In this document: piece by piece, positions 54,890-64,000 of the stretch | Numbering within the stretch: the first letter of the stretch is position 1 | Layout of the letters: every line of letters starts with the position of its first letter | Assembly: GCA_016648135.1 (NCBI GenBank) | Contig: JADDOH010002129.1 | Location: 186,001 to 250,000, forward strand | From: Agrypnia vestita | Taxonomy: Eukaryota > Arthropoda > Insecta > Trichoptera > Phryganeidae | Direction of reading: 5' to 3' | Length of the DNA: 64,000 nucleotides | The notes under the pieces: model-generated | Databases searched by the model: none | The model's input: only the letters and a program-made list of their open reading frames with translations | What the model was told of the DNA's origin: nothing | Translations under genes and position numbers: made by a program

Positions 54890-55860
54890 TATTGCGTTTT
54901 ATATATTTTTGCACGAATCTGTTATAAGTACGACGAACATTAAACATTGACGTATACCTATGTCTCGTTTATTTTTTTCATTTTATTCTCATCTATTAAG
55001 TGTTGGGATAAAGATCTTATTATTAATATTGCTATTTTTGGAATACGGCCAATTTTTTGTTGAGACAGAGCGTGATATAAGTGAGCGATAAAAGTTAATG
55101 TGTTACCAAGTAAATTCTCAATTGCATCGAATTGAATTGAACTGAGAGAGATTTATACATTGTTTCCACTTATTTTGATTTATTTAAAACAATTGGTTAC
55201 CCCTATTGATCGCAAGAAGCTGGTATTAATAAAAAGCTAAAGATAGCTTAATTTCATTGACTTTTCGGCAGCTTTATTAATGGTTTGTGATCCCGCCTGT
55301 CGCAAGGATGACCGGGGTTTGGTTTTTCACCAGGAAGATTTTAGTTTTTAATTAATATATTTATTTAACAAAACTTGTGAATATTTAACTGTATGTGTAT
55401 ATCTTAAACAAGAAAATCATGTTCTATTCAGGAATATTGCGGTAGGTACGTGGATTGAGTTTTTTTGTTAGTTTTTATGTATTTCAAAACACACAAAAAG
55501 GCTAAAAAATTCCCGCTATACTTGACTATAAACAAATCGTTTATTATAAACTAAGGATTGTATCGAGGGTAGAAAGCCAAAAAGGCATTGGTGATTATTT
55601 AGAACTTTATAGGAGAGCAAAATAATGTTTTGTTACTCTGATTTAATCAATATTTCTTTTATTATGAAACTATTTCCACATGGAAATTATTTGATAATAA
55701 AATAAACATTGACAAAATCAGGTTGACAGAACTTTCTTTTACTCTCCCGTAAAGTTAAAAAAAATCACTAAAGACCTTTTGGCTTTCTACCCCTGACATG
55801 TTGAACTGAGATATATTATACATGAGAGTAAATGTCATTGTGGACTTTACTTTAGAATAA
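54890..55860. other. No recognised gene
   Basis: AT-rich, with an imperfect inverted pair: 'TAGAAAGCCAAAAAGGCATT' near 55570 and 'CTTTTGGCTTTCTACCC' near 55776, possibly a 220-bp foldback relic. Confidence 0.4.
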
Positions 55861-55865
55861 AGTAT

Positions 55866-56230
55866 TGTCACGGTATCGTGGCTGTGGCAGTCAAATGAAG
55901 CTCTAAAAATAATAAAACTTTTATTTTCTACACAATGTCACTTGAATATTTTACAAAGGTTTGCACTATTTCACGTCACTAGAATCTTTGCTGCACTTCT
56001 TGGCTATCGCCAGGTCGCTCAATTTCGCGCGTTAGTATCTACTCATTCGCACCGAATGTCTGTCACTTGTTTTTCATCTCTAATCAACTTTGTGGCGTTA
56101 GCACGCTGTCAGAAACAACAAACACGTGCGCGCGCTTGCATCTCTTTCATACATTAATGTCAGAGTTCGTGGTGTTTCGAGAATATTCGACTGGTCTTTC
56201 CATATAGCTAGTATTTTATAAATGTTCAAG
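55866..56230 (-). other. LTR-like block with perfect heat-shock element
   Basis: Plus strand starts TGTCACGGTATCGTGGCTG. On the minus strand: 'TTATAAAATAC' near 56213, GAATATTCTCGAA (56176-56188), 'AAGATTCTAGTG' near 55985, and 'AAATAAAAGTT' near 55920. Related to the block at 32958-33420. Solo-LTR-like; opposite end not defined. Confidence 0.5.
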
Positions 56231-56326
56231 TTTTTTGTTTGTAACATTGTCGATATTCATTTTTAATATTTTAAAAAATGAGGGTAAAGACAACACTGTT
56301 GTATTCCACTATATTTATTTTGAATT

Positions 56327-56364
56327 GTTAGAACGTATTCCGGATTTCTCCCATTGTCAATAAC
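56327..56364 (-). ncRNA. Hammerhead-like relic with U3/A8 core
   Basis: Left-arm partner: TTGACAA core, altered stem II and GAAT instead of GAAA. Probably inactive. Confidence 0.45.
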
Positions 56365-56397
56365 AACAACACGACGAATACATTAAGTTGTAAACGT

Positions 56398-56441
56398 GTT
56401 GTTATTGACAATGGGAGAAATTCCGAAAACGTTCTAACAAT
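56398..56441 (+). ncRNA. Hammerhead-like motif with U3/A8 core, well-paired stems
   Basis: Stem I is seven pairs (GTTGTTA/TAACAAT, one G-U). Core TTGACAA at 56405-56411. Stem II GGGA/TTCC closed by a GAAA tetraloop. Then GAAA (56425-56428), self-complementary stem III AAC/GTT, and C56434 at the cleavage place. Only C3 and G8 depart from the consensus, and they do so in a pair-preserving way. Confidence 0.6.
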
Positions 56442-56640
56442 TCAAAATAAATATAGTGGAATAAAACAGTGTTGTGTTAACCCTCATTTTTTAAAGTATT
56501 TTATAGTTTATTCGAGAAATATAGTATTCGAGAAGTATAGTTGATTCTAGATTCATGTACACTGTTAAAGAGACTTTGATTATATGGTATTACCATTGTT
56601 TTTTAGATTCTCGTGACGGTATTATTTTATTGGTAGAGTT

Positions 56641-57516
56641 TAGCGAAGGGAAAAACTTCATTTCAAAATGAAGACTACAACACACACACGTTCACCAGTT
56701 TGAAGACTACAAAGTGTACACTACAATTGTAGTAAAAACTACTTGAAGTGAAGCAATTGTAGTACTACGAAATGAAGTGAAGTAAATGAAGTGAAGTAAG
56801 GAAGTAATTGTAGTATTAATGAAGTGAAGTAATGAAATGAAGTAATTGTAGTATTAATGAAGTGAAGTGATGTAATGAAGTAATTGTAGTATTAATGAAG
56901 TGAAGTGATGTAATGAAGTAATTGTAATAATAATGAAGTGAAGTAATGAAATGAAGTAATAGTGAAATAAATTTTTAAATGAAATGAAGTATTTTTTTCC
57001 CAAATAAAAATTTGGCGAGCTAAAAAAAAAAAAAAGGTCAACGACAAAAATATTTAAATAAATGACGATATTTTCTCCAAAGTAACATTTGGCGACCTAA
57101 AAAAAAAAAAAAAAAGGTCGCCAGACTGATTTGTTCGTTCGATTCCAGAGATTTCTCCGTTTAGCTACATCAACTTCCCAAAAATTTCTTCATAGCTCCC
57201 AAAATTTTTCAAACCATGGGGGGGGGGTTGTTACAGATTCCAGAAAGTTCTTCATATATCTACATCAACTTTCCAAAAATTTCACGTAAAAAATACACTA
57301 TTTAAAATGTGTTTCTCATACTTTCGATAACTTTGAAGTGTATGTACTTTGTAGTGTTCGCTTTGAAATGAAGTGTACTATTTGAAGTTTATACTTTCAA
57401 TAACTTTGGTGTTTGTAGTTTGTAGTGTGCACTACACATCAAAATGTGCGAAGTGTGCACTTCAATGTGGTGTAGTACTACATTGTAGTAGTGAGTACAG
57501 AGCGGACCCATCACTA
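56641..57516. mobile_element. hAT-type non-autonomous element with internal satellite
   Basis: Exact 8-bp flanks GTAGAGTT at 56633-56640 and 57517-57524. Ends TAGCGAAGGG and, inverted, TAGTGATGGG agree at 8 of 10, the usual hAT terminus. The interior has no coding but carries 'GAAGTG'-rich arms, poly-A blocks before 'GGTC', and a 38-bp tandem array. Confidence 0.85.
56804..56970. repeat. 38-bp tandem repeat, 4.4 units
   Basis: Units starting 'GTAATTGTAGTATTAATGAA' begin at 56804, 56842, 56880, 56918 and (partial) 56956, an exact 38-bp period. Confidence 0.95.
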
Positions 57517-57524
57517 GTAGAGTT

Positions 57525-58120
57525 ACTATAGATGATGATGATGATAATGAAAGCATATTTCGTAATCCTATTCGTTTTCCAAGGAAAAATAAAAATATAT
57601 GTAAATGATTTTCTTCCTTGAATATGTACATTTTAAAAATAAATTTTATTTTTAAGAGCTTTAATAAATCCGGTCGTATTACGAAAATTGGATATCTTTG
57701 TGGTAGGATTATTCCCAGGAATTTTAGACAACACGTTTTGAAAGCATAGAACATAAATAATGCCGACGAAAATACGAACATTCTCTCCCTGGAAGCGGAG
57801 ACGTACTTCGCAATACATATTTAACTGGAAGAGAACATTGTGGCGCTGCGTCACGTCGCCTCAGGATATACAGGTTTCCCGCAGAGTTCTACGGCTTAAT
57901 ATCAGTGATAAGCTACGCTTTCCAACGTGTTATTATTTTCGTTGGTCTTCTTGGGCATATGAGAGAAGACGGAATAGAAGCAAACAGGTTTTTGAAGGTA
58001 GCTGAGGTGAAAAAAATGTGTATTTCATATTACAGTAGGTAAAAAGAAAGAAAGAGACTCCAGTGCCTCAAACTGAAAATAATCCTGGAGAAAAATCATT
58101 TAAATGCCTTCTAGAAAAAT
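57525..58120. other. No recognised gene
   Basis: A 130-codon minus-strand frame at 57389-57781 crosses the hAT terminus and is judged accidental. A GC-moderate 81-codon plus frame (57760-58005) resembles nothing I know. Confidence 0.4.
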
Positions 58121-58129
58121 CCTAGACTT

Positions 58130-58330
58130 CCACGTTCAGCGTAGAACGAAGGCTCTTCTTATTCGTTAACCATGACACCAAAGCCATGACTATCTTTATT
58201 TCTAACGGCTTCCTGAAGCGAGCTGTTGCTTGCAGACTATTCATATGATTTGTTGATTTTCCAGAGGAACGAGTTCCCTTGACCCTACATTTTAACACCA
58301 GCCTCTTCATTGCATCAGAATGTCTTTTAC
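58130..58330 (-). pseudogene. LINE C-terminal fragment
   Basis: Minus strand reads 'MKRLVLKCRVKGTRSSGKST' then 'NHMNSLQATARFRKPLEIKI', comparable to LINE tails of the form 'V..G..EG.RSRGRSPTRW'. Short and isolated. Confidence 0.4.
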
Positions 58331-58463
58331 GATGTCAGTAAATGCATTTGTATTGTGGAAGATAGACGTTACTCAACGTTAATTTAATTTATAGCGATGT
58401 CTATGAAAAACGCTACCAGAATATCTAATCTACCTTCCTATACTCGTGTTGCTCTGAGCGTAC

Positions 58464-59080
58464 ATGTATTTCGGATCCATCCAGAAATTTCGGAAAGAAC
58501 AGTGTTCTAACAATCTTCACCTTAGTCTACCTGGTAATGTTTCTACCAACGCAAAATCTTCCTGTTTTTGTCCATTGCTGATCCTCTATTTTAATATTGG
58601 GCTTACATCTATGTATTTAAAATTTAAGAGCCCCTCTTGCTCCACGTTAGGCATCATTATTGAGGGGTGGCCTTTAAAGCCACCCTCCACACTGAAAGCT
58701 ACAGCAAAAGAAAATGAGTACAAGGGCTCAAAAATTTCATACCTGATCGGTCTCCTTGCCTCCATCCATTGTTAAATAAATAACAAATGAAAACAATTTA
58801 GAAGAAAATTATGAAAGCATATAATAATAGAAAAAATCAATTCATATTTGATTGCTTCAGCCATGTCTTGGCTACTAGCAACTAGCAGGGGAGATACTAA
58901 CTCGCCCAACTGACGAATAGATTTTTGACATTTGATGTACAACATGATTAGAGGCGTATGACAGCTCTGAGACATGGTGAGTACAATCGAGAGTTGTCTC
59001 CAAAGAATCACACAGGATCGGGCATGGGACCCTATTTCATAGATTGTTCGAGTCGAAAATATTATAAAACAATTCATCCA
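58464..59080 (-). other. Unidentified open stretches
   Basis: Minus-strand frame 59077-58772 (101 codons: 'TIYEIGSHARSCVILWRQLS', 'LYIKCQKSIRQLGELVSPLL') and, below it in another frame, about 58760-58500 'YEIFEPLYSFSFAVAFSVEG' and 'NVEQEGLLNFKYIDVSPILK'. Codon composition looks coding-like and less AT-rich than its surroundings. It may be a decayed gene or retroelement; I cannot assign a family. Confidence 0.3.
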
Positions 59081-60285
59081 ATGACAATTTCATTGACGCC
59101 GTGGTAGAATGAGTGTCTCAGTCATTGGATCGGGCGGACCTCCACTACGCGCCAGATTTTTTTTGCTCGTGTTCTTTATCTCGTAATATTTGTATCATTT
59201 TTATTTGTTCCTGGAGCAAATGAAAGCGACAAGTATAATAAGTGCTTCAGAATATATTCACATGCAGCTAATGAATGTGTCAAACCGCAAAGAATTGAAA
59301 ATGCTAAAGCATTTAAATTGAGAAAAAAATTTAACTAAATTTTACAATGCGGTTAGTTCGTTTCGTGTTTCCTCACGTTCAAATGGTTATACATTTCATT
59401 GTACTTTGGTGATTCGTTGTTCAGTAAGAGGTGACGCACTTTTTATTTTATGGTTGCCAAATGAGTAATACTTCTATAGTGAGTATTTTATATTTATTAT
59501 TTATAAGTTGTTTAATCCAAGGTAATTTTTAATAAAAAATTATTTATACTTATGAAAGAAATTTAGATATAAATTTTCGTAAACCTCGGTAACGACATAA
59601 ATATTTTGCTGAGAACTTTACCTTACGGGGTAATCCAGACATGAAGGCATTGAAGGGATTTAGCCCCGCCACGTGGAAGGTATTTTCGTATAAATTTCAT
59701 TTCTCTCATATTGAAAAGCTGAAAAAACCTTTTTTTCATTTCGGCTACATCTTGTGATAGATTTATTGTCATCTAGATGACTAGCGAAGCTCTTGTTTAG
59801 GAAAATCAGATTTTTTATAAGCCAATAAATATTTATAGTCATCTCGTGACTCAGACGATAAAACATTATTCTTGTACTATTAATAATTATATAATGGTAC
59901 ATCTAACCAAGATGAATGTTTGCGTACGGATTGTGAATTTGGATAAGTTATTTGGGAAATGGATTGGAAAGACTTTAGAAAGCAATCAATCGATAATGGG
60001 GAAGGAAACAAGCCCATCCCTTTGTCTAGACAGACCTTCAGATGCAGAACAAAGTCGAAAGAGCATTATGGCGATTATTCACGTACCCCTCACAAGAAGG
60101 GTGGCAGAACTAACTGCTACCCTTGTATCACATATTTATTCCTTATCAAAAGGACCGCATTATTATGTACGAAGAATCATCACACAGTCAACAGTCAAAG
60201 TAGTAATGACAAAGGTAAAGATATAACATTTACGTTGATTGGGCATGCTATAGGAAAAAGGTGTGGAAAGAAAAGTATTAAACTT
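59080..60285. other. No recognised gene
   Basis: Two overlapping plus frames (59846-60226 and 59959-60288) lack recognisable motifs. 59100-59160 has a tRNA-like 'GTGGTAGAATGAGTGTCTCA' but no complete box B. Confidence 0.35.
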
Positions 60286-60695
60286 TAACAACATAGTCTT
60301 AAGCACATACCTATATATATCTTTGGTGAGAAGTCAGCTGGAATACTGTCAATTATGGTCACCACATTATGCGACACACACACACAGACATTAGAAAAAG
60401 TCCGTGAATTACAGGTTAAGAAATCCGATCGAACACATAAATTATAATCAACTTCATATTCAGACAGGTCTAATTAAACTTAGCGACAGACGCACTATTG
60501 CTGATCTCATATATCTATACAAAATAATTCATTCTTATAAATTGAATTCTGCAGAACTCTTATCATCCATATCTTTTCACATACCGGCCAGAAATACCGG
60601 TTCAGAAGTATTTTTTCACTGCAACAAAAGCATCTCACCAAAAATACTCCACGATCAACAACGTTCCATACTAGGGAACGAGTATGCATAAATTG
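60285..60695 (+). pseudogene. Jockey-like LINE C-terminal remnant
   Basis: Reads 'LVRSQLEYCQLWSPHYATHT', then after a shift 'LHIQTGLIKLSDRRTIADLI' and 'YLYKIIHSYKLNSAELLSSI', then 'SFHIPARNTGSEVFFH'. This is the post-RT tail of jockey/R1-like elements, with several broken frames. Confidence 0.8.
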
Positions 60696-60699
60696 TAGA

Positions 60700-61235
60700 T
60701 ATTCTCAACAATAACTTAAGTCGTTCCTTTAACTTAACATCTCCTTATATATAACTCATAACCTTTAATTTAACTTAAATCTCCTTAAAGGACACTTTAC
60801 CTTCAATTTATTTGATTTAACTTTGTTAATACATGTATGAATCTTCGTTCTTACTGATATACACTTTTAATTGTCTTTACTTAATTTGTGATTCATGTAC
60901 TTGTACAGATAGATATTGTGTTATAAATTTCATATGTATACATTTTTAAATGATCATGTAAGCAGATATTATTTACATTTATAATGTACACTGTCATCTA
61001 GATATATATAAGTTTCTTATTTAATTGTAATAGGTGTAAACCGTTGAAATAAAAAAATATATTGTGGGTACGTTCATGCGCAAACCCGGTCTTGTTTATA
61101 AAAATCGAACAAGGTTTCCTCACAGGGCTAAGTATAGAGAATAGAACGGCCATCCTGCAATATTTGATTAATCTGATAATTTTCTTCAGGACTTTGGAGG
61201 GCACCTCCTGCTCCTGCTGTTTCAACTATGTATTG
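60700..61235. other. No recognised gene
   Basis: Likely the AT-rich 3' UTR of the preceding LINE up to about 61050; nothing further recognised. Confidence 0.35.
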
Positions 61236-61239
61236 GTAT

Positions 61240-61510
61240 AGCTTATTAAAGAGTTAACGTTGTTATTACGGTCGTTAGACATATTTAACTGTAACTGGTT
61301 GCGGATATTTTATACGAACCGTATGTTTTTCCGAGAAACTATTTTTTTACGCCCTAGAAAGTAGTAATCAGTCCGCCCTCTACCTTCGCGGGTAAAGATT
61401 ATCCTCCTGATGACGTTGAATAAGAATTCAACGAAACGTCGAGAATAGTTTCTCGGAAAAACATACGATTTGTATAAAATATCCACAACCAGTTACAGTT
61501 AAATATGTAT
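61240..61510. mobile_element. Foldback element with one hammerhead (family 2)
   Basis: Arms 'GTTGCGGATATTTTATACGA' and its complement enclose a centre in which the left-arm hammerhead has been lost. Left flank 'TACGGTCGTTAGACATATTT' matches 38.07 kb. Confidence 0.8.
61403..61443 (+). ncRNA. Hammerhead ribozyme, loop-less stem III, intact core
   Basis: Stem I CTC/GAG, CTGATGA at 61407-61413, stem II GTTGAA/TTCAAC, GAAA at 61433-61436, AC/GT, C61440. Nearly identical to 38216-38257. Confidence 0.72.
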
Positions 61511-61557
61511 AGCTTTATAAGTTACTTTAACAAAAGTCTAATGATTTATAGATAATA

Positions 61558-61694
61558 CTGCAAAAATGCAAAATTTGAAGAAACTTATTTCTTTTACTAT
61601 TGATATAAGGAAATTGTTGCTCGAACATTTCCGACTCAAAATTTAGGTAAGCATCTTACCTGTAAAGTATTGAATTTTTTTATACTTGTAACAT
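61558..61694. repeat. Half of a foldback MITE
   Basis: Matches the right half of 46442-46753 ('TGATATAAGG', 'CGACTCAAAATTTAGG', 'ACCTGTAAAGTATT', 'TTGTAACAT'). Confidence 0.55.
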
Positions 61695-62001
61695 AAAAAT
61701 ACATGCAATAGTAAATGTTAATGTCGAATTGGATTAAAAAGAGGATTAAAAATACAATTTTTATACCAATAACATGGAACTACACACAAAAATTAATATT
61801 CATTTCAAATTTGGATTAAATCGGTCTATATTTGAATTTCCAGGTATGAGTAGGATTATTCTTTACAAAAGCTCTGATAGGAAATAATACAAAACGTAAT
61901 AAAGTGTGTCGACGTGTGTCGAGTATGTACATTTATTGAGCAAAAATGCCTATCTGGGACGTGAGTGCCAGTCATTGTTTGACATTTGGCGAAGACATAT
62001 G

Positions 62002-62212
62002 TGGAGTATTACATCAAAGGCAGCAATATCCGAATAATTTAATGTAGTCATCTACTTACTAATTTATAATGTACTGAGTTAAAGATTTTATAGGAACCAT
62101 AACTTATTTATAGGAAACATAATTTTGGAAGGGATAGATACGTAAAATCTATAATTCAGTACACTTTAAATGTGACTACAATGCTGATATTTCCATCGCT
62201 TTTATACCCTGC
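62002..62212. mobile_element. MITE family M, fourth copy with both ends
   Basis: Left 'GTGGAGTATTACATCAAAGG', 'GCAGCAATATCC'; right 'GCTGATATTTCC', 'GCTTTTATACCCTGC'. Centre 'TAGGAACCATAACTTATTTA' with duplicated 'TTATAGGAA'. Shows the inverted-terminal structure best. Confidence 0.7.
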
Positions 62213-62329
62213 ATATAATATATATGGTTAGTAGGCGATCCGTGCAAATATTGTCAGCCAGTAAATAATTAACCATTCTATGTTATTCCTTTCGGAACAT
62301 TATAGTAGCGAATCAGTGCGAAAAAAACC

Positions 62330-62515
62330 ATGTATATAAAGTGTTCCACAGCCAAGTGAAAGATTCTTGAGTGATGAATAGTGCGAATTGCAGAATAGTG
62401 TTCTAAATGAGTCTGTGTTCAGTACCTCTGTACTACTACTACTTTATTAAATTTAAAATAAACTTAATTGATTTATAGTATTTCATTTTATCTACCACCG
62501 TTACTAATCCGTATC
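62330..62515 (+). other. LTR-like block, weak
   Basis: 'ATGTATATAAAGTGTTCC' (TATA-like), 'ATAGTGCGAATTGCAGAATA' (compare 'ATAGTGCGAATTAAG' near 53330) and 'AAATTTAAAATAAACTT'. Similar layout to 53120-53510 but without a perfect heat-shock element. Confidence 0.3.
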
Positions 62516-62519
62516 TATA

Positions 62520-63140
62520 ATACTCTAGTCAGAAATTGGCAGACCTCAAAAACTCTCCCAAAAGTTAAAATTGTTTTCAGTGTAAAAAGTTTATATTTTC
62601 AAATTCATTAACAAAGGCCAGTAATTAAATTATAAAGTAGACGCTGCATTGTTAACTTACTCAGAGACCAGCTCTAGTCGAGAGCATGAATCAAATTTCA
62701 TATCAAACTTTTACATTCTCAAATCTGCAGTTTCTGCATTATGAAAATTTTACCGTTTGTAGGTGGTTTTATAAAAATTAATAAAATTTGTTTTTAAATT
62801 TTAATTTTCACTCATTTAACATTTTACTATACACCACAAGAGTCACCTGGATCTAGCAACAATTATAGTTAAGTTACGGGAATAAAAGAGGGATATGAAG
62901 GGTAAATGGGAACGATATTGTGGACTGCATATCATATGGAAGGAACAGGAAGCTCGAATTACCTGAATTATTTACGTTTCACTTATCTTCTTCTATTTGA
63001 ATTTTTTATTTATTTTTAATTATTTTATCACTGCTTATTTTTAAAAAACTTATTATGAGCATTATTTATGTTAATGATTCTTTGAAACCATATAAAAAAA
63101 TATTTAAATAAATAAAATAAAATTTTCTGATCATCAAATT
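62520..63140. other. No recognised gene
   Basis: AT-rich, nothing recognised. Confidence 0.4.
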
Positions 63141-63146
63141 TGGATA

Positions 63147-63182
63147 CTCGGCAGCCTGGATCCAAGGATCCAGGCTGCCGAG
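63147..63182. repeat. Perfect hairpin, 17-bp arms, 2-base centre
   Basis: CTCGGCAGCCTGGATCC, then AA, then GGATCCAGGCTGCCGAG. GC-rich in an otherwise AT-rich stretch. Such a short spacer would extrude as a cruciform or could be an assembly or replication artefact. Confidence 0.9.
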
Positions 63183-63189
63183 ATGAGTT

Positions 63190-64000
63190 TTCTAAGGGGG
63201 GTAGCAAAAGTCACACTGACCTCGATTTTTCATAGTACTATGGAAATATCGAATTCTGTTTCGGATCAAAAATCAATAACTCTTTTATTTCTCAAGATAT
63301 ATTAATCAAATATTTCACAGATTTATATTTTGATATAATTATGTATTTAAAATAATGATGAAAACATAATAAATGTCTTTTATCACATTTTTCCAAACAA
63401 TTAAGTAATTCGCAAATATTTGCATTTATATAAATGTTTTTTATAAATATCTAGGCTATAAAATAACATTAAATGTAAAGCGTGGGGAGACGTGGGTGTG
63501 TCGCGATGAAATAAAAAAAATTAACTTTTCCCGATTTTACTGTCGTAAATATAAACACAAAATTAATAACATTTTATTTGTTCTAAAATTATTGAAAGAA
63601 GAGCTTTTCAGAAATGTATAATACATTATATATATTGTTTAACAAGAAATTAACTTTTAAAGTCATAAAGTAAACAGACTTGACATGGATATCTAAGTGG
63701 GTAATAACTTTACATTTCATGTTTTTCTTTGTTGATTATGGGTTAATTAGGTATTTAAAATATTATAATAATTCGTTTTAGAACACGCTATAAATAAATT
63801 TGTAATTTTTAGAAATAAAAATTAGAGCAATTTTAAATTTTGTAATGATTATTTTTAATGTATTAAATCGTATTAAAATAATAAAAAAATTAACATAAAA
63901 TTATATTAATTTTAAGTTATACAGACAATTTTATATGTGTGAAAAATTTTATGAATATATCTTTAGAAATAAAAAAGTTATTGACTTTTTATCCGAAATA
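63190..64000. other. No recognised gene
   Basis: AT-rich to the end of the window; nothing recognised. Confidence 0.4.

Larger units (their letters stand above)
56270..56497. mobile_element. Foldback element with U3/A8 hammerhead-like motifs
   Basis: About 95-bp arms: 'TCCACTATATTTATTTTGAA' at the left, 'TTCAAAATAAATATAGTGGA' at the right, around a 40-bp centre. Each arm contains a hammerhead-like motif facing outwards. Confidence 0.85.

Noticed and set aside
57389..57781. 130-codon open frame on the minus strand
   Set aside because: It crosses the terminus of the hAT-type element at 57516 and has no recognisable motif; AT-rich chance frame.
59846..60288. Two overlapping 110-126 codon frames as host exons
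   Set aside because: Mutually overlapping in different frames, no domain motif, directly preceding LINE debris.

Overview
This window looks like intergenic or intronic DNA from an insect, or at least an arthropod. It is strongly AT-rich and packed with mobile-element relics: an intact mariner, RTE-like and jockey-like LINE fragments, hAT remnants, TTAA- and TA-flanked non-autonomous elements, tRNA-derived SINEs, and small hammerhead ribozymes of the kind associated with Penelope-like retroelements. I recognise no host protein-coding gene. The only intact conserved coding sequence is the mariner transposase at 23690-24709. Species and order cannot be fixed from the sequence.

Layout. 0-9 kb: minus-strand RTE-like LINE tail, dispersed repeats, a 3 x ~113 bp tandem array, a foldback element with a hammerhead (4.4 kb), decayed RT pieces (5.8 and 7.6-8.25 kb). 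9-20 kb: SINEs, a CpG-richer CCAAT-bearing block (10.1-10.5 kb), a foldback with a hammerhead in each arm (11.8-12.06 kb), MITEs, a jockey-like remnant split by a LINE insertion with a 14-bp target duplication (13.9-15.3 kb), a second CpG-rich block (16.9-17.2 kb), more LINE pieces. 20-27 kb: foldback with decayed hammerheads, a block with heat-shock-element motifs, a 101-bp tandem duplication, and a nested complex (23.28-26.5 kb) in which a decayed hAT transposase element carries an intact mariner and a 539-bp foldback MITE. 28-35 kb: possible LTR/primer-binding region, then the best LINE copy (about 30.2-32.8 kb, two frameshifts), an LTR-like block with a perfect heat-shock element, and a TTAA-flanked 876-bp element. 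36-47 kb: SINE, MITEs, three hammerhead sites or pairs, LINE relics, and a hAT MITE with an exact 8-bp duplication that is itself split by a foldback MITE (43.76-44.52 kb). 47-64 kb: LINE remnants, microsatellites, hammerhead-like motifs with an unusual U3/A8 core, two LTR-like blocks, a hAT element holding a 38-bp tandem array, and a perfect 17-bp-arm hairpin at 63.15 kb.

The most interesting system is the set of small hammerhead-ribozyme motifs. Ten loci in at least six sequence families share core, stem I and a loop-less self-complementary stem III, and most sit in opposite orientations in the two arms of palindromes. Loop-less stem III is the dimer-acting class reported in association with Penelope-like retrotransposons. 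Two unrelated families here replace the C3-G8 core pair with U3-A8 while keeping the other stems. All assignments rest on reading motifs and repeats by eye; no database or folding program was run.
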